Shown: positions 48,201 to 61,224, counted from the stretch's first letter. The stretch: 64,000 bases of DNA from Hoplostethus atlanticus (GCA_034670405.1 JAXDDX010000004.1:11178501-11242500); one strand, 5' to 3'. Numbers and translations are program-made. The notes: a model not told the origin generated them from the letters alone.

Positions 48201-49020
48201 TAGTCGATAGGATCAACACAGAATCAAACAAGTAACAATCATCTATGACATGGTATCACATATCATGCAACTACACCATAATGACAGATTACAGCTGACA
48301 TGAGTTCAGATTAAACATCAAACACTGATACAGAATAAGTTTTCAACCCATCCTTTCTATACATTGTCTTTAAGCTGGTGCTGAGCTAAGTGTATCTAGC
48401 TCTAAGGTAATATTGCTAGCAACAGTTGATTCTTTGATGAATGAAGTTGTCAACAATCATTATTTTCCTATTTTTTGTTTGTCTGCATCACCTTGTTTTT
48501 ACTTCTCTCACAGCAACTGTGGGACAGAAAATGAGTTTAAAGTCCGGTGGCAATACAGCACTAGAAGTCAAATGGAATAGTTCACTGTAGCCTGAGTAGA
48601 AGTAGGAGTAGGAGGGTGGCCGTGACTCAAGATCCAATTTGAATTTCTCCTTTTGTTGTAACGAGAGGTGAGGTGTTTTTCAATAAGTACATTTCTTTTG
48701 AACTGATGGAAAATAAGAGTATAGTACTTGATATTCTTGTCTGTTGTGGGGCCCTCGGGCTGCCGGGGTCTCGTCAATCGTCTGCTTTTGCCTAATGGTG
48801 AGATCGCCCCTGCAGATACACCCCTCACCCAACTACAGTACAATACCACTACGCATGCACTTTCCTTACAGAGAGGGACCTCAGACAAGATTGATGGTGC
48901 ACAACGATGTACCACGTCTCTCAGGCAGAATACCAAGCAACCTGAACGCATCGAGTGCAGACATTCCTCTTGTACACTCAGTATGCACTGTAACCCTTTG
49001 ATTGGCCAGTTGCTCAACCT
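48201..49020. repeat. Duplicated unique segment, copy 1 (820 bp)
   Basis: Non-repetitive DNA starting TAGTCGATAGGATC and ending GCTCAACCT. It is repeated at 49876-50696 with, by eye, a single 1-bp difference. It carries open frames on both strands (48568-49017 minus, 48728-49027 plus), but I recognise no protein and neither frame has family-like motifs. The origin is unknown. Confidence 0.9.
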
Positions 49021-49654
49021 TTTTTAGTTAGTTAGTTAATTAGTTAGGTAGGTAGGTAGGTAGGTAGGTAAGTAGGTAGTTAGTTAGTTAGTTAGTTAGT
49101 TAATTAGGTAGGTAGGTAGGTAGTTAGGTAGGTAGGTAGGTAAGTAGGTAGTTAGTTAGTTAGTTAGTAAGGTAGGTAGTTAGATAGGTAAGTAGGTACT
49201 TAGTTAGGTAGGTAGTTAGTTAGTTAGTTAGGTAGTTAGTTAGTACGGTAGGTAGGTAGGTAGGTAGGTAGTAAGTAAGGTATGTAGGTAGGTAGGTAGG
49301 TAAGTAGGTACTTAGTTAGTTAGGTAGGTAGTTAGTTAGTTAGTTAGTTAGTAAGGTAGGTATGTAGGTAGTTAGTTAGTTAGTTAGTAGTAAGTTAGGT
49401 AGGTAAGTAGGTACTTAGTTAGTTAGGTAGGTAGGTAGATAGGTAGATAAGTAGTTAGTTAGTTAGTTAGGTAGGTAGTTAGTTAGTTAGTAAGGTAGGT
49501 AGGTAGGTAGGTAGTTAGTTAGTAAGGTAGGTAGGTAGGTAGGTAAGTAGTTAGTTAGTTAGTTAGTAAGTAAGGTATGTAGGTAGGTAGGTAAGTAGGT
49601 ACTTAGTTAGTTAGTTAGTTAGTTAGGTAGGTAGGTAGGTAGGTAGGTAAGTAG

Positions 49655-49685
<31 letters not shown>

Positions 49686-49875
49686 GTATGTAGGTAGGTA
49701 GGTATGTAGGTAGGTAGTTAGTTAGGTAGGCAGGTAGGTAGGTAGGTAGATAAGTAGTTAGTTAGTTAGTTAGTTAGTAAGGTAGGTAGGTAGTTAGTTA
49801 GTTAGTAAGTAAGGTAGGTAGGTAGGTAGGTAAGTAGTTAGTTAGTTAGTTAGTCAGTTAGGTAGGTAGGTAGGT
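49021..49875. repeat. TAGG/TTAG tetranucleotide array 2
   Basis: About 850 bp of the same GTAG/TTAG/TAAG units as array 1, between the two copies of the 820-bp segment. The unit order differs in detail from array 1, so the arrays have drifted or slipped more than the segments. Confidence 0.95.
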
Positions 49876-50696
49876 TAGTCGATAGGATCAACACAGAATC
49901 AAACAAGTAACAATCATCTATGACATGGTATCACATATCATGCAACTACACCATAATGACAGATTACAGCTGACATGAGTTCAGATTAAACATCAAACAC
50001 TGATACAGAATACAGTTTTCAACCCATCCTTTCTATACATTGTCTTTAAGCTGGTGCTGAGCTAAGTGTATCTAGCTCTAAGGTAATATTGCTAGCAACA
50101 GTTGATTCTTTGATGAATGAAGTTGTCAACAATCATTATTTTCCTATTTTTTGTTTGTCTGCATCACCTTGTTTTTACTTCTCTCACAGCAACTGTGGGA
50201 CAGAAAATGAGTTTAAAGTCCGGTGGCAATACAGCACTAGAAGTCAAATGGAATAGTTCACTGTAGCCTGAGTAGAAGTAGGAGTAGGAGGGTGGCCGTG
50301 ACTCAAGATCCAATTTGAATTTCTCCTTTTGTTGTAACGAGAGGTGAGGTGTTTTTCAATAAGTACATTTCTTTTGAACTGATGGAAAATAAGAGTATAG
50401 TACTTGATATTCTTGTCTGTTGTGGGGCCCTCGGGCTGCCGGGGTCTCGTCAATCGTCTGCTTTTGCCTAATGGTGAGATCGCCCCTGCAGATACACCCC
50501 TCACCCAACTACAGTACAATACCACTACGCATGCACTTTCCTTACAGAGAGGGACCTCAGACAAGATTGATGGTGCACAACGATGTACCACGTCTCTCAG
50601 GCAGAATACCAAGCAACCTGAACGCATCGAGTGCAGACATTCCTCTTGTACACTCAGTATGCACTGTAACCCTTTGATTGGCCAGTTGCTCAACCT
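49876..50696. repeat. Duplicated unique segment, copy 2 (821 bp)
   Basis: Same sequence as 48201-49020 except for one inserted base (GAATACAG against GAATAAG near 50010). It ends at the same ACCT word and is then followed by GTGTGTGTATG, not by a TTAG array. Confidence 0.9.
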
Positions 50697-51254
50697 GTGT
50701 GTGTGTATGTAATCACTATGTATATGTATAGTCACTACCCCTAGAGAGTCACACGGACGAAAGCTACGGAAATACACCCTCACCTGCCTCCCTCAAATGA
50801 CCAAGACTTGTATCTGTGTTTGTTCGTATGACCCGTCGTATGAAGCGTCTCATAACTTATCGAGTCCCCCCGATGAGCGAGTCTGTCTAGAAAAGCATTC
50901 GACTTAAATTAGCTGTTTATTCATCCGATGTTTTTTTGCGTGTCTTTGCGGTCGAGTCTGCCTGTGTGTCATTCGAGGCCCGGGCGAATGATTCACTTCT
51001 CAACACAACATTCCTCCACTCCTCTGGCACACCCTGACAAACAGACAAACAACAATGTAGACTAAATGACTAAAGCGCCGAATTGCCTCCTTTTGTTCTT
51101 CTCCTTCTTTCTCTTCTCTGCGGGCTCTTTCTCTACTCCAAGACAGCCTCCTTTGGTGGTGAGACCTGGTAATCTTGAGTAAACATCATTAACTATTTGC
51201 TCATATCGCCCACAGAAAGTATGCCACAGGCTCCTTTGTCTCGCTATCAGTTGT

Positions 51255-51720
51255 TTAAAGAGGTTTGTGCTGTAATGGCGTGGTCAGCCAGTGCCAGGGG
51301 CTTTGAAGTGCCGTCTCACCTGCAGAATTAACCTCAAATGGTCGCCGAAAGCTGACCCCGAAGTTACAAAATACGAGATGTGGCATGTGGCAAAACAACT
51401 GGACACCCCTGTGCACGTGCACGTAAAGGGGAAAGAGTCTTGCAAAGCGACCAGGGCGTGGTTTTACAAATGCACCTAAGCAGTGAGAGGATCTTATCTC
51501 CATCGGCTTACAATGGTGCTAACTTAGTGCCAAGATGCTTTCGGAGGAAAACCCAGGACCCATTACAGAGATTTTGGCACCGGCAGGACACAGGTGACTA
51601 ATGGCAGCGGTGCATTAGGAAAGGGAGATGTGCGATAGCCTGAGTTGTGAGTCAACATCAGAGGCCGTGGGCTGACCCCCACGGGGGATTACACACTCTG
51701 ATTTAAGAGCATCTCTGCAG
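51255..51720. promoter_or_regulatory. Candidate noncoding regulatory block
   Basis: Unique, GC-balanced stretch between the duplication and a dense microsatellite zone. It contains CTTATCTCC, CTAATGGCAGC and a CACGTGCACGTAAAG segment. The frames here (51255-51503 minus, 51291-51601 plus) lack any recognisable domain. Confidence 0.25.
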
Positions 51721-51795
51721 CTCTTCTCTGCAGCACTTGGGTCCTCAGTGTATCCAATACCCACCTGACGCAACATACTGTACAGGCAGGAATAC

Positions 51796-51944
51796 ACACA
51801 CACACACACACACACACACTCTTACACTTAGACCCATATCCAGAGATCTCCTTTTTGTTATACCCTTATTCTTACCCTTGCTCCATGTTCCATTATAGGG
51901 TTGGAGGGAATATGCTCATACCAGGGACGTATCCAGAGAGAGCG

Positions 51945-51985
<41 letters not shown>
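51796..51985. repeat. (CA)n and (GA)n microsatellites
   Basis: A CA run at about 51796-51819 and a GA run at about 51943-51985, separated by unique sequence. Confidence 0.9.
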
Positions 51986-51989
<4 letters not shown>

Positions 51990-53001
51990 AGCCCCTGCAG
52001 TGGTAAGTAAATACAGCCTAATGGCCTCTGATTAATTCTACATTGCTCTCATCGGGCCAGTAAAAAGAAATGTAATGACCCGCATTTCTCTCTCTCCCTC
52101 TCGCTCTCTCTTTCTCCAACCCCCCACCACCCATCCCCCCTTTCTCGATTTCTACCCTCATTTGCTCAGCTTTTGATTATGAATTAAAAGGGATTGCAAA
52201 TGGCATGCTGTTGGTTGGCCTCCTGATTGCCATATTTGATTAAGAAATGTCAGTGTGCATGTTTCCATGTCTCTTTTTTTAGCCTCTCTGTTCGCTGGTA
52301 ACATTCACACAAGCACGAGGAACACAATGGCCCCGCGGCTCTCAGACGGTCTGCCGCCAACGGCAAACTTGCGCTAATCAAACGCATTCTTCCATCTTCC
52401 ATTTCTCCTTTCTCTCCCTCTTTTCTCATTTTTTTTTGCCTTTTCAAGACTTCTCAGGTTTTTGTATCAGCTGTGAGACACACCAACAAGTGAAAATCAC
52501 AGACAATTAAAGAGCATTGAGAACGACAGGTAGATGACAGAATGAGAACCAGAATGAGCGATGGAGATCCTTGTTCTTTTCTGCAGTCTGAAATCAGCGC
52601 TTATGGGGGGGACCAGCTTTCTCTGGGTGAACTTAATTGTGATCTTCACAATGGAAACTTCTCCCAGTTGTTTGGTAGGATATTAGTTTGATTCAGGTTT
52701 ACGACATATACTCGCTTTTGTAGAGATATATTCTAGGCAGGTTTTTACGATAGAAGGTAGAAGAAAAAGAAGAAGATATACACACATGTTGGTGCCGGTT
52801 ATCGAACCAACCAACCCTCCGCTAAGTTGCCTTTCTACCTGTAGGTCTTCTTGGCTGGTGTGTGTCTTCGTCATGTCATGAATCACGCCTCTTCACCCCT
52901 CTGTTGTGTCCAAACCATGACTTTGTGTTCAATACATGGCCTGTGGTCTAAAACCTCAATCACAAACAGCCCTGTCTGTTATTCTCTGCACATCTGGTCT
53001 G

Positions 53002-53003
<2 letters not shown>

Positions 53004-53050
<47 letters not shown>

Positions 53051-53143
53051 GCGTGTGTGCATGCATATGTATTTGCACGAGTCCATGCTTGCGTACATAT
53101 ATGTGTGTGGGCGTGTGTCTACATTCAAGCACACATACGCATT

Positions 53144-53197
<54 letters not shown>

Positions 53198-53203
53198 GTG
53201 TGA
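53004..53203. repeat. Paired (GT)n microsatellites
   Basis: GT runs at about 53004-53048 and 53146-53202, separated by a degenerate GTGCATGC-type spacer. Long Cys/Val frames here are artefacts. Confidence 0.95.
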
Positions 53204-53991
53204 TAATGGGCTGTGTCCATCAGCACACAGAACACGAGCCCTCTGTATCAGGCAGAAGACACACTTAATGCCTGTCACGGGGTCAGATCAAGTGTGTACA
53301 AAGGAGAATTGATTCCTTTGAAAAACAGAATCCAACCAAGGACAGTTTTCCCATTTGCCAAGGACTAAGAAAGAGAGGTGTATAGAAAGAGGGGAGAGGG
53401 AGAAAATGTGAGAGAGAAATGGTGTAGGTGCCCGCAGGAGAGAAATGTGTTGATCTTTTGAGATGAAAAGCCTTACTTTCACAGGCTGCAAAATGGAATG
53501 GTGGGCTTCAGGGCCAAGGCTGTAAGGAGAGGAGTTCCTTTCCTCTCTAGCTCCCTTTGTTATCCTCTCATCAGTCCATCTCAGAGGAGGTGGTGGTAGT
53601 GGGTGGAGGTGGGGGGGTGGCCGTGTCAAGTCCCTGTCCCACTAGCCAAAATGGACTCCGTCCCCCGGCCCTCGGGGGGGGGTAAGATAGACAAACCACC
53701 CCGTGCTAAGGATGAACAGGGGAGCAGAGGAGGAGGAGGCGAGACTGAAGCTGGAGGTGTGGAGGCGAGAGAGGGAGCAGAGGAGGGTGTTAATGAGGGG
53801 AAGGCAGAAGTAGAAAAGGTTCCACCGGGCTCTTTTTTAGAAGGTGGCCCCTCTTGCATTATATTCTTGACTCCCCTCCAGGAGGGCCTAATGACGCTCT
53901 CCAAGCATGGCAGTCTTGAGGGCGGGAGGGAGGGAGGGAGGGAGGGAAAGGGACAGGGGGAGGTCTAACTGGGAAGAAGCACCGAACCCCT

Positions 53992-54026
<35 letters not shown>

Positions 54027-54179
54027 TAGTGTCCTATCTAGAGAAAGAGTGAGAGGGAGGTCTTTTTCTCAAGACTCTTCATGCGCTCATCTTCCTCTCT
54101 CTCCAGCCTCTCTCTTCTTTCTCCAGCCCACCTCTCCACCTACACCCATCCTCCCTTTTCTTGCCGCTCTGTCCTCGGG

Positions 54180-54990
54180 AGCAGCTTGGTAATTGTCACA
54201 CACAGAACTATTTTCCATTAGCTCAAGTATGTACAAAGAGCTAAAATCTGATTGAGCTGAATGTGGATCCAATAGGACCAATTTGATTTCAAGCCTCCTT
54301 GCTGGTAAAAGGGGACCTTTAGGTAACTTTGCAGAATACATCCTAGTATAGAAGTGCCGCTGCTGCCTTACAATGCATTCACTAGTATTTTTTGACTCCT
54401 GGTGCACAGGCGATGGGAATCTGCCTCCCATCGATACAAGCCGCAACACACAAAATGTGCTGAACATTGTTAAAATTGCCCATTTTGCCAATCGCAACAC
54501 AAACTCGTAACCCCCACCCGCCTACCCCCCCAAACCCACCGTTCCCCCAAGAATGTCAAAGTCTCCATAAACAAAATCAGAGGGTACAGTAAGGTCTCTA
54601 ATCAAGGCAATCAGTGCTGTTTTCAGAGGTGCACAGCGCAGCAGCAGCGCTGGTCTCATCTTTGTCTGTGCTTTAATTACTTGCTTTTGCATTTTGATGG
54701 AGGGGGGCGATGGGGGTGATTGTGCCTTATCACCTATCTCCCAGGATAAAGGACTACCCAATTACTTTGTTTGGATGCTAATGATTGCATTTCATTAGTA
54801 GCCGCTCTTAGCCCTCCTCACCCAGTAAATGAATGAATATGCCGTAATTTCAATTATTGGAATTATGAAAATTGCTTTTAAAAAGACGACACGGGTATCA
54901 TCAGCTTTCCACTGTGACATAATGCCATTTTAATTTCTATAATAGTTTTAATTGTCGGTAGCCCCGCTGTGCATTAATCATTTAATTGTA
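54180..54990. promoter_or_regulatory. Candidate conserved noncoding element cluster
   Basis: Unique DNA with exceptional density of homeodomain cores in the right half (54750-54990): CCCAATTAC, GCTAATGATTGC, TTTCATTAGTAG, TTTCAATTATTGGAATTATG, GCATTAATCATTTAATTG. The right half ends at a T-rich stretch. It is the most enhancer-like block in the desert by eye. Conservation was not tested. Confidence 0.4.
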
Positions 54991-57433
54991 TTGTCTTTTT
55001 CTGCTGCAAACACCTACACCCCCTGAACACCCACACTCTTTCCCGCCCCAGCTTTGAAAATACAAATCTCAATCAGCACTATCATCTTGAGAGTGATGAG
55101 AGACCGGGGAAAACAAAACCAAGTTAGAGGCGTAATTCAAACTTCTAAGACAGCGGTGATGGTTACATGGTTTCGCTTCATAGGAGGTTTTATATAAGGA
55201 CAATGAACAAGATAGAATTATGAGGTTCTATCTGCTATTTTGGTCAGATACTCTTTCATATAATGTCAAAATGTGTATTGAAGCAGGTCAGAAATACACA
55301 TTAAAAAGCTTGTTTTAGGTTCGCTCTATAGGATGTGAAAGCATTAAGACTTAAAAATACACTGTTGTTCATTCTATTGGGAATACAAATTCAATTCCTG
55401 GCTGCTTTGAACACGTTTAAAGACGTTGTAGGCTGTCTTCTTCTTACTCTGGTGAGATGCATTCTATGACTGCATTAGTCAAAGGTCAAAGGTCAAGGAC
55501 ATCACACAGCTCCCATTGAAATGAGCTTTGTTGTAATGGATGGATCACATATAACCGCCCCAAACCAAGAAAACATATTCAGATCTGGTTCAGAGCCTTT
55601 TCTTTTCTCTCCTCCTATCGAAAAAACATTGAGAGAAGTAATCTATCTAGAGACAATCAAGTAGTTTATCTTTGCATTCCTATAAATATATATAGTTCAA
55701 GCTTTTAAGGTACATTTTACACATTTAAATGCAGTACACAAGGAACACACATGCGGTAGGGCAAAAAAGAAAATTGCAAGCAAAGAAAATATTGAGTGCA
55801 AAGCTTTAAAAAGCCAATAATCCAATTCTGCATAAAAACAAGGTGCAAAATCAGTAAAATGATCAATATGACAATTTAGTGTTCATTCTTTTGTATATGT
55901 GTGAGTGCATGTAGAGCTGCAGAATGGGATTCCTCCCAAAGGACGTAAAGCCACGTAGCAGCAGCAGCAGCAGGACAGGAGACACTCTGACTGACAGGCT
56001 TGAGAAGCTCTCCACTGTCTCCTCCATCTCTCCTCGAGACGGAGGAGGTCAAGTGTACCCCCTCAAACAAACACACTCAGATGCCCATGCAGAACACCTT
56101 GCCAAGCCTTTTAGCCACAGCTATTTTTCTTAAACTCGTGTCATCAAGAGCGTCGGTGGCGTCTCTAGAACTTGAACTCTGGGGGGGACCAACGAATTGG
56201 GCAGGAAAACGCATTAGTGTTAGAGGGATCAGGAAGTGTGCTCCCTCATGAATGCATTTATATAGCAGCCTCCAAATGTTTCTTTCTAGCGTGTTTTGAG
56301 GCTGCAAAGACACTTGCAGAGGGGATATTTGCTCTGGTGCAGTCTAATCATGTCTTACAGGCATTTCATGGTCTGGAAACACGTGTGTCACATTCAATAA
56401 ATGATCTGCACATCCTAGAAAACTAAAACCTGTTTGAATTTTGGTTTCAAGCTAAAAAAAAAAATGTCTACTAGGCTTTTCAAGACCGCTCAAGAGGGGA
56501 ACAAATATTCTGAATCTGACTCTCCCACGAACTCGTGTGGGTTTAATTTCACAACTTTCTTTTAAGTAGAGTATAAAGTACGGTTTAAAATTCATATTTA
56601 CTTTGAAGGCAATTTCATTGAAATTCCTTTAAACTTCAAGGCCCCTCATCTAACATGTTTTTATATGGTCAGATTCCACCATTCTTCAATAGTTTTGATA
56701 ATAAGTGCAAATACTAGGAATATAGTTTGGCTGTAACACCACGGTGCTGTAATCCTACTGTTAAAATTGACAGCTATTGAAGTTGTCAAGGGCGTTCGGT
56801 CCAGCACCACTCTTTTTAATAGGGGCTGATGTGGCTACTCTAAATAGGAACTGGCAATGTCACTCAAGAGTGCCAAGAAGGAGAGAGAGAGGAAGAAAGA
56901 GAAAGCTAGTGTGTGTGTGTGTGGGAGAGAGAGAGAGAGAGAGAGGGAGTACAAGAGAATGAAAGAGTGAGAGAACAAGGAAGGGGTAGACAGAAAAGCA
57001 CACTTGATTGAGGAGAGGATTTACAAAAGAGCTGGCCTTGGTGAGTTTGAATTATGTGACTCTGCGGAAGGACCACATACTCTTCATGTGAGTCTTTTCA
57101 CCCAACAATCATTTTTTTGCTGGAGAAAAAGACACTTTGGTAACTTGTTAACACTGTCTTTAGGGCAAGAGGTCAAGAGGTCTCTTAGCATACAGTGAAC
57201 AAAGATGGAGATACTGTTTTCTATGACTGTCAAAGGAAGGGAGAGAACAGGACTGGGCTGACAGGCGTTTTATAATGCATCTATGGAGCCCTGATGAATG
57301 CCTGGCCTCTGACCAGTTCCTACACAATTGTGCCACCTTCTGGATTAAAGGAGATAATGTATCAAGGACGAGGAATTCATGCCACAAAGTTGGGTTGAGT
57401 CAAATGAAGTCAAATAAATAAATATATTAGCTT

Positions 57434-57560
<127 letters not shown>

Positions 57561-57594
57561 CGATCTCTCTAGTGCTGGCATGATTCTTAAAGAG

Positions 57595-58546
57595 TTACAG
57601 TTTTTCTCAGTCGCTTTGGTCGCTTTCTCAGATCAGAATTGAAATTTTCAAAACTACTTGTTCAACCTCCACATCATCTAGTCACATCATAAAAGTATTT
57701 TCTCATTCTTTTGAACAAATTGCAAATGATTTGGCACATTCATGCAAATGATTATGTCCAACCATCTGCTGTTTCCTACATTATCAATAGTTTATGTCAT
57801 GTTGATCAAAATGTATTATATTGGTTCTCTGTTGAATCGTCTCACCCCCCAGAACATCTAGGCATTAGTTCATTGCATAAATCACTACATGCAAACTGGT
57901 TGGTCATAATCTGTCAAGCATATCAAGCATGTCAACCATTTCTATTAGACTTTTTTTGTAAATGTGTCCTGAATTGATGAATCTTGACTTTCACTACAGT
58001 TTTTCTCAGTTGCTTTGGCTCAATTCTCGGATGACAGTTGAAGTCGTCAAAACAATATGTGAAATTCTTCACAATATTTTGTTACCTGAGCACAACAGAA
58101 AGAGCATTTCTCTTTGTTACCATTTGTAACCAATGTTTTAGCACATTTAGGCAAATGACTAACAATTATGATTGACAATTTGACAATTATTGGTTGTAAA
58201 TGTCTTTTGAAATTGATATATGCCAGACAGAAAAAGTGCATTTTCAATCATTTGCCATAGTTTCCATCAGTACAATGTTATATTGATAACATGGCTAAGC
58301 ATTCTGACTATCTTGTTTGTACTCAATGACACAAGGACTTGTCATTCTGATGGACTGACATGTTCGTTGACGTAAAGATTTACTTTTGAGAGATGAACTA
58401 AGGATTTTGAGCAAGTTACAGGCTTTTGCAGGTAATCCATTATGTGGTGCTGTTTGTACCAATTGTTTCAAGAAATGCGTTTACTGTTTTGCAAATCTTA
58501 AGGACGATTCAAGAAATGTACTAAAGCAACTGAGAAAAACTGTAAT
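57595..58546. mobile_element. Composite MITE-like DNA transposon with TIR ACAGTTTTTCTCAGT
   Basis: The left end, TTACAGTTTTTCTCAGTCGC at 57595, is the inverse of the right end, whose reverse complement is TTACAGTTTTTCTCAGTTGC (58527-58546). Each continues TTTGG or TTTAG. A third, direct copy of the left end lies at 57995, and the sequence after it resembles that after 57595 (shared GCACATT...GCAAATGA words), so the element is an internal dimer. No transposase frame was found. The ends give a TA-type junction (GTTACAG / CTGTAATA). Confidence 0.75.
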
Positions 58547-58882
58547 AAATAGCTAAATAAATAGTTTATTGCAACTTCATTGACCCATTACAACTCAAAA
58601 TATGATATATAATAAATATGAAGTAATATTAAGTAAATAAGTAATAAATATTATTACTAATTTATTTTCTATAGTATTATATAAAGAAAATGTTACAATA
58701 TGTTGTATGTAAAAAGAGCTCTGTCAGTCATCTGGAGAGTAAGTGCCTCTAGTTTTATGTTTTGGTTTTGTCGGCGCCATCCTTCAGTTTCTAAACATTT
58801 GAATGAAGGTTCTTTGATGGATAGACAATCATTATGCTTTATTGCATGTCATACACACGTTTGATCAGAGGGAGTTTGTGAT

Positions 58883-58945
58883 GGTGGTGTGTGTGTGTGT
58901 TTGTGCACCCGTGCAAGTGCGTGTGTGTGTGTGTGTGCGTGCGTG
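58883..58945. repeat. Interrupted (GT)n microsatellite
   Basis: GT runs with GTGCACCCGTGCAAGTGCG interruption. Confidence 0.85.
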
Positions 58946-60180
58946 CGCATAGATGCATTCGTGCATACATGCGTTTGGGGCCAGGGAATGAAGAGAAGAT
59001 TGGGGAGTGATTCAATCACTACACAAATGGATTTGGCTCATAGAGGGAGCCTCTGATCCTGACTGGTGCACAGCTGGAGCTCCCCTAATTGGAGAGGGTG
59101 AAGAGTGGAAAAGAGAGTGGAGAGAAAAGAGAAAGAGAGAATATGGCCCCCGAGTAAATGCACCTCCGCTGTAGGGACCATGCCAAATGTTGGAAAAGGG
59201 ACACATGCCTGGAAGGTAAGTCATCCTGAGGCTCATCACGGTGAGTATGCCATGTTCATATTTTCATATTGAATAATACATCTTTGTGTAATAGTTGTCA
59301 GTGTTTTGTATCTCTGATTCGCGGTGCTGTGTGAGTGGAAAGTGACCCATTCTCTAACCCACTTCACGTCACAGCAAGGACCATTAGAGAACTAACTCAT
59401 CCTGATAGGTGAAACCAGGAGCTTTCTAACTATTTAGCAGCACTGAGTACCCGCTGCTCTTTGTCAGTGAATTGCATTCATTCTTAAAAGCAATCAAGAT
59501 ATGTGATACTCCATTAATGACCTTCCTTGATATTTAACCGGCGCGGGGATGGTTCAAAGTAACAAATACCAGAGACGAGTTCAGGTCTGTATGAAACGAT
59601 TTGTCTCTTAAATCCATGAATGGATGACAAGATGTGCAAATCGTCTTAAAAGAGAACGTCTCTCGTTGCCGTTGCCTTTGTGGATTCATGAATAGATGAA
59701 AGATTGTGCAAAACATCTTAAAAGAGAATATGTCTAATTACTATGTCTGCTTCCACATGTATTGTCCAACAAGACTCCCCACAAGAGCCCCTTATCCCTT
59801 ACCATGCTTTATCCAACACCTGGTGCTGGCAGTACTCTCTGGAAGCCAAATCAAAAAAAAAAAGAAACACTCAGAATTCACATATGATCAGCCGAAAAGA
59901 CTACAAAAAGGAAAGAAATGTCCATTTGCACGATGCCTCGTCCAATACCAGAAAAATAAAAACATGCTTTGGTGGTAGTACACTTTAGAAGCAAGAAGAG
60001 AGAGAGAGACATGAAAAGAAAGAAAAGTTTGCAAGGTTGTGAGATTTGCAGCCACACAGAAGAAATGACTGGCGAGTCTGTCTGGGCCCGCCATACCGCC
60101 TCCCGCCTCCGCAGGTTAAAAAAATATCATAATGCTCCCTGCTCTGTTGATAAAGTCTATGCTTTACATTTGTTAGGATT

Positions 60181-60198
60181 GTGTGTGTGTGTGAGAGA

Positions 60199-60246
<48 letters not shown>

Positions 60247-60404
60247 ACAAGAAAGAGGCAGGGGAGCAGAGAAAGTAAAGTTTGAGCATTGGTGACAAAG
60301 TGTAATATTGTGTGTGTGTGTGTGTGTACAGGCGTGAGAAAGTAAGATTGTGAGAGAGACTGAGAGTGTTTGGAGAAAGTGTGTGTGTGTGTGTGTGTGT
60401 GTGC

Positions 60405-60440
<36 letters not shown>

Positions 60441-60445
60441 CTTGT
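60181..60445. repeat. Compound (GT)n/(GA)n microsatellite cluster
   Basis: GT then GA at about 60181-60245, GT at 60310-60327, and GT then GA at 60379-60438. Three GT-to-GA transitions in the same order suggest local duplication of one compound repeat. Confidence 0.85.
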
Positions 60446-61175
60446 GTGTGTATTCTAAAGGCAGGGGGTCTTTTCCACTCGCCACAAACACAAAGAGCAG
60501 CTCAGCATGCACACACCAGGTGGGCTCTTAGGAAACCCATCAACTCGCAGGGAAAGGGCAGAGGAGAGGCGTATATATAGGAAACAGCCCGGGGCCTATA
60601 GGAGGAGCAACACGACCCCAACTCACGTCTGACACAGGGAGGGAGCACAACGACGCAGCACAAGTTACTGATGAGGACAAAGCTGGGCACCACACACACC
60701 CATACACTAATGCACAACATGAAGGAAAATACATGGTGGACTTACAGTACCTCGAGTGTAGACATTTTTAATATGGGTGGCCCCGGTGGGAAGTGACCCC
60801 TCGCGGTGCCCGTCGGACAATCCAAGACCCACCAGATCAACATATTAGTACACAAACAGATAGACAAAGTGACAAATCTCGCGGGGGTACACACACACAC
60901 ACACACACACACACAGAGGCCGGCCGGCTGTCCCTCCCACCGTGTTTCCATTGTGCCGGCCATTGTAACAGTTTTGTCTGAGCCATATGGGCTGGTTTAG
61001 GGAGCTAGACCCCCGGCAGCTGAGGCTTTGTCCCCGTGTCACAAAGGTCGCCGGGATTGTGTTCCCAGCTAATTCCCTCTTTCAGGGACTGCAGATCAGA
61101 GTCTATAATGATCTGGGCGGCCCCAGCGCAGGGATTACCGCTACTGCCTCTGACATCAACAGGGTTGTGGGGGGA

Positions 61176-61177
<2 letters not shown>

Positions 61178-61224
<47 letters not shown>

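Noticed and set aside
48568..49017. 149-codon minus-strand frame (and 179-codon twin at 50244-50783) as a real duplicated gene
   Set aside because: It is overlapped by plus-strand frames and has no recognisable motifs, promoter or splice context. The twin exists only because the DNA is duplicated, so it is not independent evidence of coding.
47331..49875. CRISPR-like or satellite centromere array
   Set aside because: Units are 4 bp with no spacers and the host is a vertebrate, so this is an expanded microsatellite.
53603..53968. 121-codon Gly/Glu-rich frame
   Set aside because: Purine-rich low-complexity DNA. The composition comes from GAGG repeats, and the opposite strand gives an equally long Pro/Ser frame.
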